A stretch of DNA of 64,000 bases, from the NCBI GenBank assembly GCA_905181685.1, contig CAJIYK010000001.1, positions 62,001-126,000 on the forward strand, given 5' to 3'. This stretch comes from Methylophilales bacterium BACL14 MAG-120910-bin43 (GTDB lineage: Bacteria; Pseudomonadota; Gammaproteobacteria; Burkholderiales; Methylophilaceae). The notes beneath the pieces are model-generated. The model ran no database searches. It had not been told where the DNA came from and worked only from the letters and a program-made list of their open reading frames with translations. The translations under genes and the position numbers were made by a program. Below are positions 62,882-64,000 of the stretch, piece after piece (the first letter of the stretch is position 1; each line of letters opens with the position of its first letter).

Positions 62882-63562
62882 TTAGCCGCACTTACTTTCA
62901 CCACAATTCAGACAAGTAAGGCATCCATCCATCATGATAGCTGCTTTTGTTTGACACTTATTGCATAACTGTGCGTCTTTTGGAAAACCAGAATCATCTA
63001 ACTTATCAGGATTTTTTTTTAAATACTCTGCTTTCTTATCATCGATTAATTGTTGTTGATGCTCTTCTGGCTCTGTAACTTTTAGCATACCAATATTTTT
63101 AAGATGCTCTTCAAGAACTTGGCCTAATTCGGCAACTAAACTTGGAACATATTTACCACCTTTTTTATAATAACCTCCATTGGGATCGAAAACACTTTCT
63201 AACTCTTCAATTAAAAATGTTAAATCACCACCTTTACGAAATACAGCTGACATTACTCTTGTAAGCCCAACTATCCATTGAAAGTGCTCCATATTTTTTG
63301 AATTAACGAATATTTCAAAAGGCCTTCTATGTTCTTGGTCAGTACCCTCATTCATAATGACATCGTTAATAGTTATATATAAAGCATGTTCTGTTACAGG
63401 AGTTTTAACTTTATAAGTTGAGCCTGTTATTTTATCTGGCCTTGCTAATGGCTCACCAATTTGAACTACTTCAGCAGGTATTTCCTTTTTTTCATCTTTT
63501 TGCTCATCTGTTTTATCAACAACAGAATAGCTTACGATTTTCTTTTCAATCTTAATTGACAT
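62882..63562 (-). CDS. nrdJb: Class II ribonucleotide reductase subunit NrdJb (separate C-terminal polypeptide)
   Basis: MSIKIEKKIVSYSVVDK...; C-term LCNKCQTKAAIMMDGCLTCLNCGESKCG; own start with taggag SD. Confidence 0.85.
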   Translation of the reverse strand: MSIKIEKKIVSYSVVDKTDEQKDEKKEIPAEVVQIGEPLARPDKITGSTYKVKTPVTEHALYITINDVIMNEGTDQEHRRPFEIFVNSKNMEHFQWIVGLTRVMSAVFRKGGDLTFLIEELESVFDPNGGYYKKGGKYVPSLVAELGQVLEEHLKNIGMLKVTEPEEHQQQLIDDKKAEYLKKNPDKLDDSGFPKDAQLCNKCQTKAAIMMDGCLTCLNCGESKCG

Positions 63563-63572
63563 CTACTAACTC

Positions 63573-64000
63573 CTAAAATTTTCCGTAATAGCCTTCTTTT
63601 AAGGCGTCATACAAATTGGCTGCAGAATGAACTCTCTCCATCATACTCAATTTCTTCATTTCCCTTTACCTCAACTTCTTGTCCATCATCAAGAGTAAAT
63701 TTATAACTAGTATTTTCTAAATCTTTTTCAGTTACCAATACACCTTGAAATGCTTCTGGATTAAATCTAAAGGTTGTACACCCTTTTAATCCTTTTTCAT
63801 ACGCATACAAATATATTTCCTTAAAATCTTCATAATCATAATCTGTAGGAACATTAATTGTTTTGGATATCGAACTATCAATCCATTTTTGGGCTGCAGC
63901 TTGAATATCTACATGAGCTTTTGCCTTAATGGTTGACGAATCAATAAAGTAATCTGGTAATTTCTCGTCGGCATTTTCTGAAAACGGCATCGCCTTAGGA
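63573..64000 (-). CDS. nrdJa: Class II (B12-dependent) ribonucleotide reductase NrdJa, C-terminal part, frameshift near 63630, runs off window end
   Basis: AAQKWIDSSISKTINVPTDYDYEDFKEIYLYAYEKGLKGCTTFRFNPEAFQGVL; shifted frame ends VHSAANLYDALKEGYYGKF*. Confidence 0.9.

Overview
This window looks like a compact, low-GC betaproteobacterial chromosome segment made almost entirely of housekeeping genes. Gene neighbourhoods (rpe-gph-trpEGDC, gatCAB divergent from mreBCD-mrdA-rodA, hemA-prfA-prmC, metX-metW) and an encoded PqqA peptide suggest a streamlined Methylophilaceae-type methylotroph (OM43/Methylopumilus-like). This taxonomic call is inference. I see no prophage, IS element, CRISPR array, defence island, rRNA or tRNA. 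The dominant structural feature is that about 30 conserved genes, including essential ones (mreB/mreC, gatA/gatB, ispH, hemB, lysA, metH, mpl), are broken by single-base indels. The best explanation is uncorrected sequencing or assembly error, not pseudogenization, so I report reconstructed full-gene spans. The most useful items beyond routine annotation are: (1) an orphan 23-aa PqqA peptide gene absent from the ORF track; (2) a consensus sigma-54 promoter upstream of a TorF-like outer-membrane protein-glnK-amtB cluster, and NtrC-type palindromes upstream of glnA and ntrB; (3) a class II ribonucleotide reductase split into nrdJa/nrdJb, next to B12-dependent metH in the same window; (4) an MliC-like lipoprotein at the end of the elongasome operon; (5) several small genes missed by the ORF track (lptM, ubiK, ybeD, a 52-aa GTG-start ORF convergent with a dienelactone hydrolase). 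I did not find convincing evidence of a wholly new multi-gene system.
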